Below the pieces are notes generated by a model. It searched no databases. It had not been told where the DNA came from and saw only the letters and a program-made list of their open reading frames with translations. A program made the position numbers and the translations under genes. A DNA stretch of 64,000 nt from Leptodactylus fallax (lineage: Eukaryota; Chordata; Amphibia; Anura; Leptodactylidae). Location of the stretch: the NCBI GenBank assembly GCA_947044405.1, contig CAMRHE010000359.1, positions 558,001 to 622,000 of the forward strand. The letters run 5' to 3'. Shown here in pieces: positions 1 through 12,700 of the stretch; positions within the stretch are counted from its first letter, which is position 1; each line of letters begins with the position of its first letter.

Positions 1-94
1 AATGCCTTAAAAATTCTCTCTCTCTCTCATTATTCTGGCATTTGGCAAATATAAATAATTTTGATAATCCTAATTGACCTAAAAAGGGGAAAGG

Positions 95-100
95 TTTATT
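95..100 (-). terminator. Candidate polyadenylation signal of the DEG/ENaC gene
   Basis: AATAAA on the minus strand (tttatt on plus), about 330 nt after the stop codon. It would give a 3' UTR of roughly 350 nt. Not supported by transcript data; other signals may lie beyond the window. Confidence 0.4.
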
Positions 101-426
101 CTGATTTCATGTCAGATAGTGAGAAACACATGCATATGTGTCTTTTTATATAGTGTATGTAAACTTCTGGTTTCAACTGTAAATTGATATTGAGATTGAA
201 GAAATGGTGTTAACTACTGGGGGATTAGGAATAACATTATTTATACCATTCATGAAGGCTCTATTGTATAGACAGCATCTTGATCCTAGGTTCTCTATGT
301 GGTGTAACCTCCACACTGATTACAGTGCCTTAATAAAAAAATGTCTTCCAGTTGGTAAAGATCCAGTCTGCTTGCTCTCAGGATGAATCTGAGACATGTT
401 TTTACCATTTTTTTCCCTCTTACAGT

Positions 427-765
427 CTACATATTGTAGATGGAATCATTCACTATCTCACAGTTCTGGTAGGGATTGTGCAGAGTTTGATTATCCTCAA
501 GATTATGACTGAGCAAACTGGAGACATCTTCAACAGACTCCCATAGAAGATAGTGATCAGCGGAAAGCACTGGTGAGAAAGGTTCAGGTTGTGGGTCTGA
601 GATTTTATATGGATTCTCCGGAGACTCTTCTTTTCGTTTTGGGATGCATATAAGGACAAATGTCAATATATTTAGTATCAGTTCTAGAAATTCGGCCACT
701 GTACAAACTGACACCCCAATCCAAAGGCCTACTAGACCTCCGATACTTGAGAACAAGTCAACAAG
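427..765 (-). CDS. DEG/ENaC exon 10 (terminal)
   Basis: Residues 421-532 and stop TAG at 427-429. LVDLFSSIGGLVGLWIGVSV carries the pre-TM2 Gly-Gly and the GVS filter, followed by hydrophobic TM2 (TVAEFLELILNILTFVLI) and a basic stop-transfer KRK. The cytoplasmic tail is acidic, proline- and serine-rich and ends YNM. Acceptor tttattgtag|. Confidence 0.93.
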   Translation of the reverse strand, partial: LVDLFSSIGGLVGLWIGVSVCTVAEFLELILNILTFVLICIPKRKEESPENPYKISDPQPEPFSPVLSADHYLLWESVEDVSSLLSHNLEDNQTLHNPYQNCEIVNDSIYNM

Positions 766-3700
766 CTACAATAAAAGAAGAAATTATACTTTATTAAAAA
801 ACTATTTTTATTGAACATTTTTCCATATAATAATTAAAGTGCTCATTGAGTTGTGATGACAGTGGGGTTTAGAGAAATGTCCTCCTCTAGTTCAGAGCCA
901 TATGAAGGCTCATCAACAGTGAAACCTCTTTTGAGAAGAGGTTGGTTAATATGAAAAACTTAAAATCTGTCACAGAAAATGTGGTGTGGGTAAGGGGGTG
1001 ATCTTCTCAAATAGGTGGTCTTTTGGAGAGATATCACTGTATACTATAAGAACTGGAGGGTAGGTATTGTGGTGGTGCAGTGATCCAGTCTACATAAACA
1101 ATAATGGGCTGCTTTACATCGGAGAGATCTGATGATCAAAGATGTGTGAGTGTATTAAAATAAAAAATTGTCATAGATCTTTGGTAAAGAGTCATTGAGA
1201 TCTAACAGACTGAGACTTGTGGGTGAACTCATCAATTCATTATACACAGACTCTGACTGTCATGGTAAAATCCATCATTCTTTTCCGTGACATCTGCTGT
1301 AGGGATCCTTCATACACATTAGATAAATGGTTGGTACCACTGAAATCACCATGTTCAGCCAATGGTTATGTAATGTTTGGTTGGTATCAATGACCATTTT
1401 CCAATGAGCAGAAACAATCTATAAATTCATGTCTTCTATAAGGACATATGAGTGGTGATATGGGACAGTGCCAGGAATCTTACTGGTCCTGGAGTAAGAA
1501 AAACTAACTGAAAGAGATGGGTAAGCAATCTGGTTATATTTTTATTTTATTGTCAAATTCCTGCAATATTGAGTTTTTTTAAGGTTCTCTTAACACACCT
1601 ATGTATAGCTTGAATGTGTTTTATGTTAGCATTACAAAGCATGCTCAGATCCTGAGCCTTACCTGCATTGAAGGAACTTCTTCTATAAGTTCATAATTTA
1701 GCTGCTGGTAATACACCACGACCTTCACTACGTTGTCTCTATCCAAAAGAAAAAACAATAGTTCAGGAAATCCCTACTTGTAAGCTGACGTCCCACGTTG
1801 CGGAAACGCTACCTTTTTTTTTTTAATGAAAATTGTGCTGTGTTTTTTTGAGCAAACCTAGTAATGGCTACAGAAGGAATTGGAAATATCTAGGAAGCTC
1901 TTCTACTTCTCCCTTCTGCTCTATCTATTCCCAACTTTAGTTAAAAAAAAATGCAGCAAAATTTGCAACAAAAAAGCAGCATTTCGGCAACGTGTGGCCT
2001 TTGCCGTAATTTATTTTTATATTCACATAAGGTTGATTTTAAGTAGAATTAGATGATGTCTTCTGAGGGTTGCATTTTTTCCAGGTTATAGTACTGTAGG
2101 AGTGGTGACTTATTAATAGATCTGGTGCTCAGTGTTCACATGTGTCCTGATGTAGGATTTGTCATACTCCTTGTTAGGCAATTGCTCTGACTTAAGATGA
2201 TCCAGTTTGACCACTGTAATTCATCAGATATCATAGAAAGATGCTTATAAGGTAATATATGATCACACCTTCCAGGTGGTCCTTAGTCACTCTGGTAAGC
2301 AATGGGGCCCCTGTGATGCCATTGTTTCCCATTAAGGTGAATGAACTGGACTTGTTTTAGTGGGGTGCATGAACATTTTGTAACTTTAGTAATGGAATCT
2401 GCAGACAACAGAGGAAATTCAGGCTTTTGCAGATGGATGAACCATGCTACTCTCTAACTCAGAAGGAGTATGTTTTGGGCGTACTACCTCTCTTGACATG
2501 GCCACGAAGTTACCTTTTCTACATACTGTCGGTTCCCCGCTCCTCCATAGTACCTTGCATGAGCACTTCATGATTCTGCTTCTGAGTCTGCCGGTTGGGC
2601 CCATGTGCTTCCTTACTGCTACTTAAAGGGTCAGTACACATGACCGTAAATCTTCCCCAGCCTAGCTCTGTCAGTCTGCAGGTATAAAAGTCTGCTTCAC
2701 TTGCCACACCCTGTATGAGCAAGAGTTTCTAGTTTTCTAGTGTCCTGATTAAGTTTACCTGTATGTTACTGTGTTTGATCTTGGCTTTTTACTTGGCCTT
2801 GTTCTGTCTGTTCCCTATATCTTCTTATCTACTGCTACTGACCACCTGCCTGTCCACTCTTTATTCAACCTGTGCTGCCAATCCTGACCTCTGCCTGTGT
2901 TTACACTCTGCTTTTCCCTCATGCCTTGGTCTCAGACCTGCCTGACCATCTGTCACCAATAAAGGGATTACTTCAAGAGGTAGCGACTTAATGGTCCCCT
3001 TGCACTGAAGTCCAGATGTCATACATGGGATAAAGGGTGAAGACCAGGGTGGCCAATTGGACAGCGCCCTTAATAGTGACCCTACATGTATTTGCTACTT
3101 ACTTTCTAACAGTAAAAGATCCAAGTAGCACATATGTGGCTCATAGAATCTTATTGGTAAACCAATAGCAGAGAGAAAGTAAAAGTTTTTCATCTTTACA
3201 TCTACTTGAAGTTGCATAGTATTATTGTTGTGTGAAATCGTTTTGTTTTTTTTTGTTAAGATTTTAACATTATATCCGGCTTTGTTTCCACAACAAATTC
3301 CTGTCTTGTGCCCATCCATTTGTCAATGTGAAACCCAGCATGTGAGTGGGAAAGCGCTTTGCCTGCCATAGAAATGACTCAACTATAGAAATGATTCATG
3401 TTTTTTGACTTAAACAACTGTAATCTGTTTTATAATACAACATTTTGTTACTCTGCCCTTGCCACATGCTCATATTAATAAATTTTATTTAGTCAAAGCA
3501 CTTCGTAGGGAGACAGTCTGTAAATCTGTCAGTAGCTGAGTTGTGTTCTTTATCCTAGTGTACTGCTTAGTGGTGCCTATTATTACATGATTTATATTAT
3601 ATGCGAAACAAAAGTCACAATGGAATAAAACGTGGTTAAACCCACATGTTTTCAGAAAATACAAAGGAGTAAATGAAGGAAACAAACTTTGTCAGGATTA

Positions 3701-6700
3701 ATGTTAGGATATATAGTATACAGTGGATTGAGAATGAAGTAGAATAAAGCAAGTTCATAAAACAACTAGAAATGCCCAGAAACTGCAATGGCCAGCTGTA
3801 AGCAAAAAATGCAGCAAGACAAAATTGAGTTATGCCAAATCCTAAATCCCAGTCCCTACAGCTTGTTTCTATAGACCAGTGGTTCTCACACTTTCTGAAG
3901 GCAGGAATTCTGTTTGGGATCCTCACTACCGTACAAAAACTAATAGCCCCTGTACATTGCCTATTATTCCTCTGTATTCTGTCTCTTATTCTGCTATATA
4001 CTGTATCCTATTCTGCTGTATTCTGCCTCTTTTTTTAACTGGATTCTGCCTCTTATTTTGATGTATTTTGTATTTTATTCTGCTGTATTCTGTCTCTTAA
4101 CCTGATGTATTCTTCCTCTTATTATGCTATATACTGATTCCTATTCTGCCTTATTTCACTGTATTCTGCCTCCTGCTTCTTATTCAGTTGCATTCTGCCT
4201 CTTATTGTGTTGTATTCTACCTCCTGTTCTGTTGTATTCTGCCCCCTGCTTCTTATTCAGTTGTATTCTGCCTTTTATTTAGCTGTATTTTGCCTCCTAT
4301 GCTACTGTATTCTGTTATTTGTGCCTCCTGCCTATTATTCTGCTGTATTATACCTTTTATTCTGCTATATACTGCCACTTATACTACTGTACTTTATCTT
4401 TTATTTCGTTGTATTCTGCCTCTTTTTTATTCTGCTGTATTCTGCCTCCTCTTCTGCTATATTCTGCTTCTTATTCCATTGTATTCTTTCTCTTATTCTG
4501 CTGAATTCTGCCTCCTGTTCTGCTGTAGTCTGCTTCTTATTCCATTGTATTCTGTCTTCTCTTCTGCTGTATTCTGCCTCTTATTCTGCTATAGACCGCC
4601 TCTTATTCTGTTGTATTCTGACTCTTATTTTGATACATTATGTCTCTTATTATGCTGTTTTCTTCCTCTTCTGCTATATTCTGTTTCTTATTCCATTGTA
4701 TTATTTCTCATATTCTGCTGTATTTTACCTCTTATTCTGCTGTATTCTGCTTGTTATTCCGTTGTATTCTGTCTTCTCTTCTGCTGTATTCTGCCTCTTA
4801 TTCTGCTATAGACCGCCTCTTATTCTGCTGTATTCTGCCTCTTATTCTGTTTGTTAGTCTGTTGCATTCTGTCTCTTATTCTTATGTATTCTCCCTCTTG
4901 TTATGCTATATACTGCTTCCTATTCTGCCTCCTGGTTCTTATTCAGTTGTATTTAGCCACCTATTCTGCAATATTCTGTGTCTTATTTTTGTCTCCTGCC
5001 TCTTATGTAAACCAGTGCTAATGGCTCTTGCTCATGCCTGCCAGATAAGGCATTGTGCAGAGTCACATGAAGGTGTTACCACTATGATCTCTGGGAATGT
5101 AGTTCAGTTTGACAGAGGCTTTTACTATTAAGGAGTACATTTCCCAGAAGGTCCATCAGATGGCTAGCAAGAGCCAATAGACATCCTTAACATTTATTGG
5201 ATCTTGCAGTTGGGAGGGCAGTGTGAAAGACTTAAATCTATTGTGACTGTGCAGCGTTGTGGTCACAATATGGCCACTGGTGGAGGGTCATATGACCCTA
5301 CCTTCTAATAGTGGCCATATAGAGACCGCATTGACAGGCAGTCAGAATATCACTGAATGGCTCAGTTGGGGAAGCAGGGCTATAGAAAAAAGCAACTGCA
5401 AGATATCACAGGGCTGTCGCAGCATCAAAGCCTGGCATGTAGTCCTAGCCTAAATGTCATCAACACGGGAAATCTTTTCCTCAGTTTCCCCACAATACTA
5501 TCATCTTTACAGGCAGTCTTGCATATAAGTAAATGTATGGTGTTCATAAATGAAAAGAATATTGAAGAAACAATGATTATTAGGCTTACCTGATGGTTTG
5601 CATGTCTTGATACCCTCTTCTACTTTCTAGGCGCTTTGAGAAGAGGTTCTAATATAATATAATATAATATAAATGTAAATTACAAGAAACTGGATGGACA
5701 GACAAAGGCACATATACAGGGAAAGGTGCCTAAAAAACAAGCACGCAGTTACCTCTTGTACAAGTTGTGCTAGTGGAATAGTGTTGCCAGTGGACCTAGC
5801 ATTATACATGTACATACCGGTAAGACCATAAATAGGCAATATCACAACAATTTTACATTGGTACATCTATTGAAAGGCCCCTTAGGGATGTGTTGTGAAA
5901 ATTGTGTTGATCTTTAGAAGCCCTGTTCATATAACTATAATTTATTCACTGTTTTTTAAAAAGCTACACATTTCTAAGGTTTTGTATAGCATATTTTTAC
6001 AAATAATTTTGGTGGCAATTTTGGTGAAAAACCTTAAAAAAACACCATACCTATAGCATACTCAATTTTGTGAAAAAAAAAACATCACCCTAACCAATGC
6101 ACCAAAACAGAAAGAACCAAAAGTCTTATATTACTTTAAATGGTTCATATAAAATTTTCTTCCTAATGCAGGTTTCTACTCTTTTGCACTGTACTACTTT
6201 GGATTACTACATTATGGTTATTACAGCATATCAAGTACTTAAATAAATATGGAGCTCTACAATAAAACTGGTGCTTTTTTCCACCATGACCATGAAAATC
6301 TTATGACTTTTATGACTTCTTTTTCCTGTCCTTGAGCTGTCAATGATCTATCTTCATCTCTCTATTGCCCTTTCTATAGTGATCTCTATTTGCAGCTCAG
6401 CTCTAAGTTGAGATGGCCTCCCTATAGCAACTATTATGTCTGCTACCCTGGTAGTTACACCCCTGTGTAAGTCATTCATGAATGATCACTGGCGTACATC
6501 TTTATTATTATCTAGTTACTGTAGATCACTCCACTCATCTGTCTACAATTCTTGAGAGAAACTTACCAAGTAGGTATTGCTGGGCCATTGCGATGAAGAC
6601 AAAGTAAGTTCAAAAATTTCCTCACTATTAACAGAAACACAAGTCACCATCTTTGTGATATTATCTTTATATAATAAGGAAAACTAGAAATTATAGTGTG

Positions 6701-9700
6701 GATAGTTGATAGAAAAATGAAAACTTGCTCTAGCGCCACCCTTTAGGAAATAGCTCTCTAAATATCAATGCCTGACTTTAAAGAAACCTAGTGGTGTGAC
6801 CTCGGATTATTCCTTTCTTGACATCACTATACATGGACGGTGGTCGTAGGGACTTTAAATATGATGAAGACTTGGTGGCAAACTGGCTAAAATAAAAAAG
6901 GCAATTCTGACCTATCCTCTGATCTGGCATTGGGCCCTCTGTTACATTCTGAGTCTGCACTGAATGGGTTGGAAGGAAAGTGGGTCAAGTGACTACTGTG
7001 GCCATCACTGGCCTCAGCGGTCACATCTTGGGTACTGGTGACACGTAAATATGTCACTGCTATCCAACATGCGACTGCTGAGGCCTGTGATTGGCTACAG
7101 CAGTCACCTTAGCCACTTTACTTCTGGCTCAGCTAGTGTGGGCATGAAATGGAACGGGGGACCCAACACCAGACTGTAGTGCCAGGAGTGGATGAGTATT
7201 TTGTTTTTTTATAAAATTTTAGCTCTCCCCAAACCTTCCATGGGTTTTCCAGTTTCTTCAGGAAATCCCTTCAGGTGCCTCAGTCAAATGCAAAAAATCA
7301 TCTAAAGAGCTGCAGAATCTAAAGTAGCTGCAGTTTTATCGCCATGTTACACATTACATATCCTCACATCCTAAAATGGTTGAACTATAAATATTTAAGA
7401 TTATTTATTGCATATGGTGAATGCTATAGAGGGGGAAAAAAGTGCTGTAACTTTTTTTTTTTTTTTTTGTCATGGTGACTTGACCTAGAATTAAAGTCAA
7501 ACCAGAATCTCCTTCAAAAGAGAGATCGATCTGCAGACAGTTGTTTCAGGAAAAAGGTGGCACAAAGAAAACTTATTTGCATATTCCTTATCCAAAATTC
7601 CTAGTAGAGAATGTATGGTTTGTAAGACTGTACACCTGAAGAAGGTGGCCTGCAAAGTATCCTTTCATATGTATTTAAAGGATCGATCAGTTCTGAGTTC
7701 TAGAAATACTTTCATCTGGCTTTTAACATTATACTTTATGTACATGTTAAATATTTGATAGCTGACATATTACTGAGATACGTGATGGATATGTGAATAT
7801 GAATAGGAGATATGTCATTTCATAATTTCATAGATGATACTCACTCACACTGTAGAGGACAGTGACATTTGAGTTTGTCGTGGGATAGTTTATATTCATA
7901 CATCTCCACACAGTTACCTGGTAAGAGAAAATACCATCTAAGGTTACTGGGTGGACTTTGCAAGGGATTATGTAACCTAATGGGGTTATAGTTTGTGGGA
8001 ATACATACTTACTCACGGAGGGCTCACTGATATTACACAGAGGTACATCCATCCCAGGGGGTGCCGGGAACTCCCACATTCTACAGCCACAATTCTTGAT
8101 CATCTTGGCTTGAGCACAGCTCTTCTTGCAAGCCTGTGGACAAGAACAAATGTACACAACTTTATGACACACTATATACACAACTAGACTTCAAATGTGC
8201 AAACAGACGTTTAGCTGAATTTATGGCTTCCTCCTTCTCCAACTCAGAGCAGCTAGAGTAGCTTTAGTTCCAAGTGATCTCTGGTTTTGCCCATATACAG
8301 TATTATATATTTAGTACAAATTATATTAGAAGTCTTGTCTTTGTCATGGATCATTGCCTGAGTGATCATTCTGAAAATCCAGAAGGTGGGAAACCTAGCC
8401 TGGCAAAGCACTCTTCCCCTCATTTGCATATAAATAATGAATGGTGAGAATGGAACTCCAAAGCTGAGTAACAGAGGTATATTTGGAAACTGTAGAATCA
8501 CCTCTACAAGGTACTGTGGTTGGGTTTATAACCAATTTGCTGCTAACAGAGTCCCTTTAAAGTTGTTGTGCAGGACTCAAAAATATGGATGCTTTTTTCT
8601 TCTCAGGAAGTGACATCATGTTCATTGGTCACATGGCAATGCCACATCTCCGTCCCATTAAAATGAATAACACTGAGCTGCAGCATGGGCACGGACATGA
8701 TGTCACTTCCTGAGAAGAAGAAAACAACCATGTTTTGGAACTCCTGCACAATCCCTTTAAAAGCTGTTGGCTATGGATGGCAACAGGCAAATTCCAATTT
8801 AGTCCATATATTATTATAATATTGGAGTTGCAAAATAGTCTTTCCCATGAGGATATTAATAAGGTATTTAATGACTCAATGAAAATAAAATGTGAAGAAT
8901 ATAAACATATTACAAACCAAGATAATAGCCTAAAAACTGGCCACTAGCTACTCTTGTAATACTCTAGTGGACTACTCACTGAGTGACAGATCACTGAGAT
9001 TAATGGATCTAGGGAGTTTACAGACCTTAAGTTTCCAATGAACAGCTAGCCAGCCAGGGGACATAGTAGGCCATTCTAATACTAAGTGTATGAATAGTTT
9101 GCTACGTTTAATAGTATATTGTGCCATAGCTGTTCTTCTGGCACTTGTTGCTGGAATACTACTGCTATCCTAATAGTCAAGGTATGACCAAATACTGCAC
9201 TACAATGGCTAGTTTGGCTACTATGTCGCAACTATACTAAAAAAAGGCCACAGCAACTTTTACAGCACTCGCCTTAGCAAAATATAAGTCTTCAACAAGA
9301 TGCCCAGAAGCTAAAATTGGTATCATACCAAGGCTCTAACTGATGAGTTCTTTCTCCAGGGTGTCCCACTGGATCCTCTTATTTATCTGCTCAACTTGCC
9401 TCCTCGACACCTTGGTAGAAAGATTTCTAAACTCTTCTTGTACCTGTGTACAGCTGCTAAAACACTTGTGGCCCTAAACTGGAAGAGCATATATCCTCCT
9501 ACTGGCCCTGCCCTGGTGATGCGTATCAAGCATGTGCACAGTCTTGAGTATCTTACTGCTATGCTTAAAAACAAAACAGATGCCTTCCAATCTGTCTGGT
9601 CTCCATGGGACGCATATTGCACACTCCATGGACTCTTATCCCCCTCCCTTCCTTGTTTCCACGTCCTGTCTTACGTGGTGTCTAGTGTTCTGTATGTCCT

Positions 9701-12700
9701 CGTTTGTTATTTTTTTTGGTCGTGCACTTTGAAAATTGATTATTCTCAAAGTTGTTGTGCTTGGTTTGCACTGCCATTGTTTGTACTTTTAAGGCTGTGT
9801 TCACACAGAGTTTTTTGGCAGCGGATTTTGAGGCGGAATCCGCCTCAAAATCCGCCTGAAAAAACTCCTCCCATTCATTTCAATGGGAGTCGGTAGCGTT
9901 TTTTTTTTTTTTCCTCTAGCGGCTTTTTTCCACTAGCGGAAAAAAAAGCAACATGACCTATCTTGCCGCGGATTCCGCCCGCGGTGTCCGCGGATTGAGA
10001 TGCGCTCCTGATTAGGCTCATTCATCCGGGCTTAATCAGGAGCGGTTAGCCGCAACGGAATCCTGATGCACTGCATCAGATTCCCGTCGCAGCTGACCGT
10101 GGCGAAAACTCCGGGGGCGGAAAATTTTCCGCAGTGTGAACACACCCTAACTTCTTGTAAAAATTCAATAAAGATAACAGTTTAAAAAAAAAAATTATCA
10201 TACCCACCTCTCTACTATAGTCTGTGCCATAAACATCAGTATAATAGTTTCTTATGTTTTGGCCACTACTACAGCGACTGTTGTATGGTTCTTGCAAACG
10301 CTTGACATGAACCTGTCACAAAGAGACATTAGTTTTTATTAACTTTAATTCTTAAATAGTCTATTCATAAGAAATTTGATATATTAATGCTGGATCACAA
10401 TGTCTGTTGTACCAAGGGCAGCTATACATTTCAGTGATAATTCAATTCAGCTTTCTACAGTAAAATATTATTTAACTTAATATCCCAAAAATATCAGTCC
10501 CAGTATTCGTCCAGTATTAGCATTGTCCGTTCATATGGTGCGGTGCTGCATAGTGCCTGCAGCTGCCGTGGTGCTGTGTCTGTGGGATAAGCCTGGGGGC
10601 TTAGCCTTGCAGCAGGGGTGCTTTTTGTCTACTCTTGCCACCGCTCCCCCTGTGGGCACTGTGTTGCAGTGGTCGCGGTCGCCATGCGACGCCGCAGGAA
10701 ATGGCACACAGAAAGGATATAAAGCAGCACACTCAAGATCCTTCTTCAATGGGTGCACATTCCTAAAGGAAATGGCCACACTAAGAATGCCAGTGAGTGG
10801 AACAATGTAATAGTGTCAATTGTGGTACTTTTTTTTGTTTTATAATACCAGTGGACACATCCAATTCAGTGAGATAGTATACATTAAAAAGATGCACCAC
10901 TTAATAAGTGTCTGCAGTTTTGTATCAAATGCAATGTTTTGGGTGTTACCCCTACATCATGCATTTATGGACAATAAGACGAGGGGAAAGGGTAGGCTGG
11001 TGGGAATGGTTGTCCACCAAAAGAGCCAGGGTGGCCATGAAGAGCGGCAGCCAATAGCGTAGGGGCCAATTATACCGAGGTCACTGTGAAGTGGCTAATT
11101 TGCTTATACACCTTGATCATAATGTATACTAAGAACCTCATGTTCATTTTTGTAGATTTTTCTGAGAAGCATAGATCAATGTATAATACAGGGCTGCGCG
11201 ATCCATGTCTTTCTTTTTTTCTTTTCTTATCTCTTTAAAAATAAGAGGCAATAGCCATCTCGCCAATCCCTTGTGGCTACTTCCAATGGTGCACAGGCCC
11301 TCCTGGTCTCATTTCTGGTCCCTCTTGACAAAAAGGAAATGCCATTCAGCCAATTTCTGGCTGAAGATGGTCAAATCTGCGAACAGTCATTTCCTGTGTG
11401 TTGGGAGTTACCAGCAAGCAGAGACCTGTGAGGTGCCAGAATGGGATCAGCAGGGGATCAGGGAGTATTGCTGCTTCTATTTTTTCACACATTGTGTCTG
11501 TTGTTAAAATGTTTGGACTGTTGTAAAATCCTTTTAACTACTCCTGGTTTATAAGATCTCTATACCTGTATTTTAACTGAGACTATATGTCCATCACATG
11601 ATCAGGGTAGATTTTTAACCTCTAAAAGCAAGCTATGAACATTTCTATTTAATACCAACACATAGAGATATTGGCTTATCCAGACTGCTGATTTGGATAT
11701 GGAATAAAAACTGAATTTCTAAGTAGCACACAAAAAAGGTATTTTCACTGTTGGTTGGAACACAATTTGCAACCCCTCTTACAGAATTTTTTAACATATC
11801 ATACCTTCACTACACCAATGTCTGACTCCTGCCCCGGGGGGACATTTACTCCCTCATCTTCAGGGAATGGCATCTTTCCTTGTCCATGCAAGACCACCCT
11901 CAATCCAGCAGCTGTGCTCAGACTACTAATGTATTCGTGTTGCTCAATAAAAAGCTCCATTGTCAGACCTGTCAATAAATAATGTGTAGTCAGTATATAT
12001 TAGTAGAGTGGGTTGATAACTATTTATGTACTGTAGAACACATATCGCAGATATATAAAACGAAGTCCTATCCAAACGGCTAATTTATGTAAATTCAAGA
12101 GTTTTCCTAAATACATTTCTTTAAAAAAGCTGCTCTGTTTACCAAAAACAGTGATGTCATGTGAAATTATTCTACCCATTGTTTACACAATGCCTCCTTG
12201 TTCTCCTGCCTGTTATCTGATCTCAGGAAGGGTGACCTGACTCACTGCTCTTTGGAGGGGAGGGGGACTCAGTTCTCCAGATCATGCTTAGTTCCTACCC
12301 GTATCAGGTCAGCTAATTGCATTTTGTTGATACGGGTTCAGACAGGAGTTGGGTCAGTGTCTGTTATCTCACAGAGATAAGTGTTAAAATTAATGTAATC
12401 CCACTCTCTGTCCTGGGTCCTGACAGCATGTAAGTTTTTTTTTATGCTCTCCAAACCGGTGTAATGTAATATACATTTACTGTGCATATCACATAATCTG
12501 CATTTATATTAGATTTCTAGTAATCATAATAAATAATCTCTTGTAGTAGAGGCAATCTGTATATCTAATGAGGTACTTCATAGTGTGCTGTACATCAAAA
12601 AGTCCAAGCCTGCCCACCAGCTTGTTGACAAATACAGGAAGTAAGAAGAAGAGAGAACAGGCAAACTGCTGAGAGATGGAGATGGGAGAACCCCTTTAAT

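Noticed and set aside
4188..5131. Overlapping open frames of about 160-216 codons rich in Leu, Tyr, Ser and Cys
   Set aside because: They read through the TATTCTGC minisatellite in several frames at once; no domain or codon bias, so not genes.
8013..8133. Exon 5 end at 8017 using donor TCC|gtgagt
   Set aside because: Gives the wrong phase for exon 6, losing the NCVE and CPLQC motifs.
9532..9896. Plus-strand frames extending past the L1 ORF2 end
   Set aside because: They run from the L1 into the nested MITE; the coding similarity ends near 9660.
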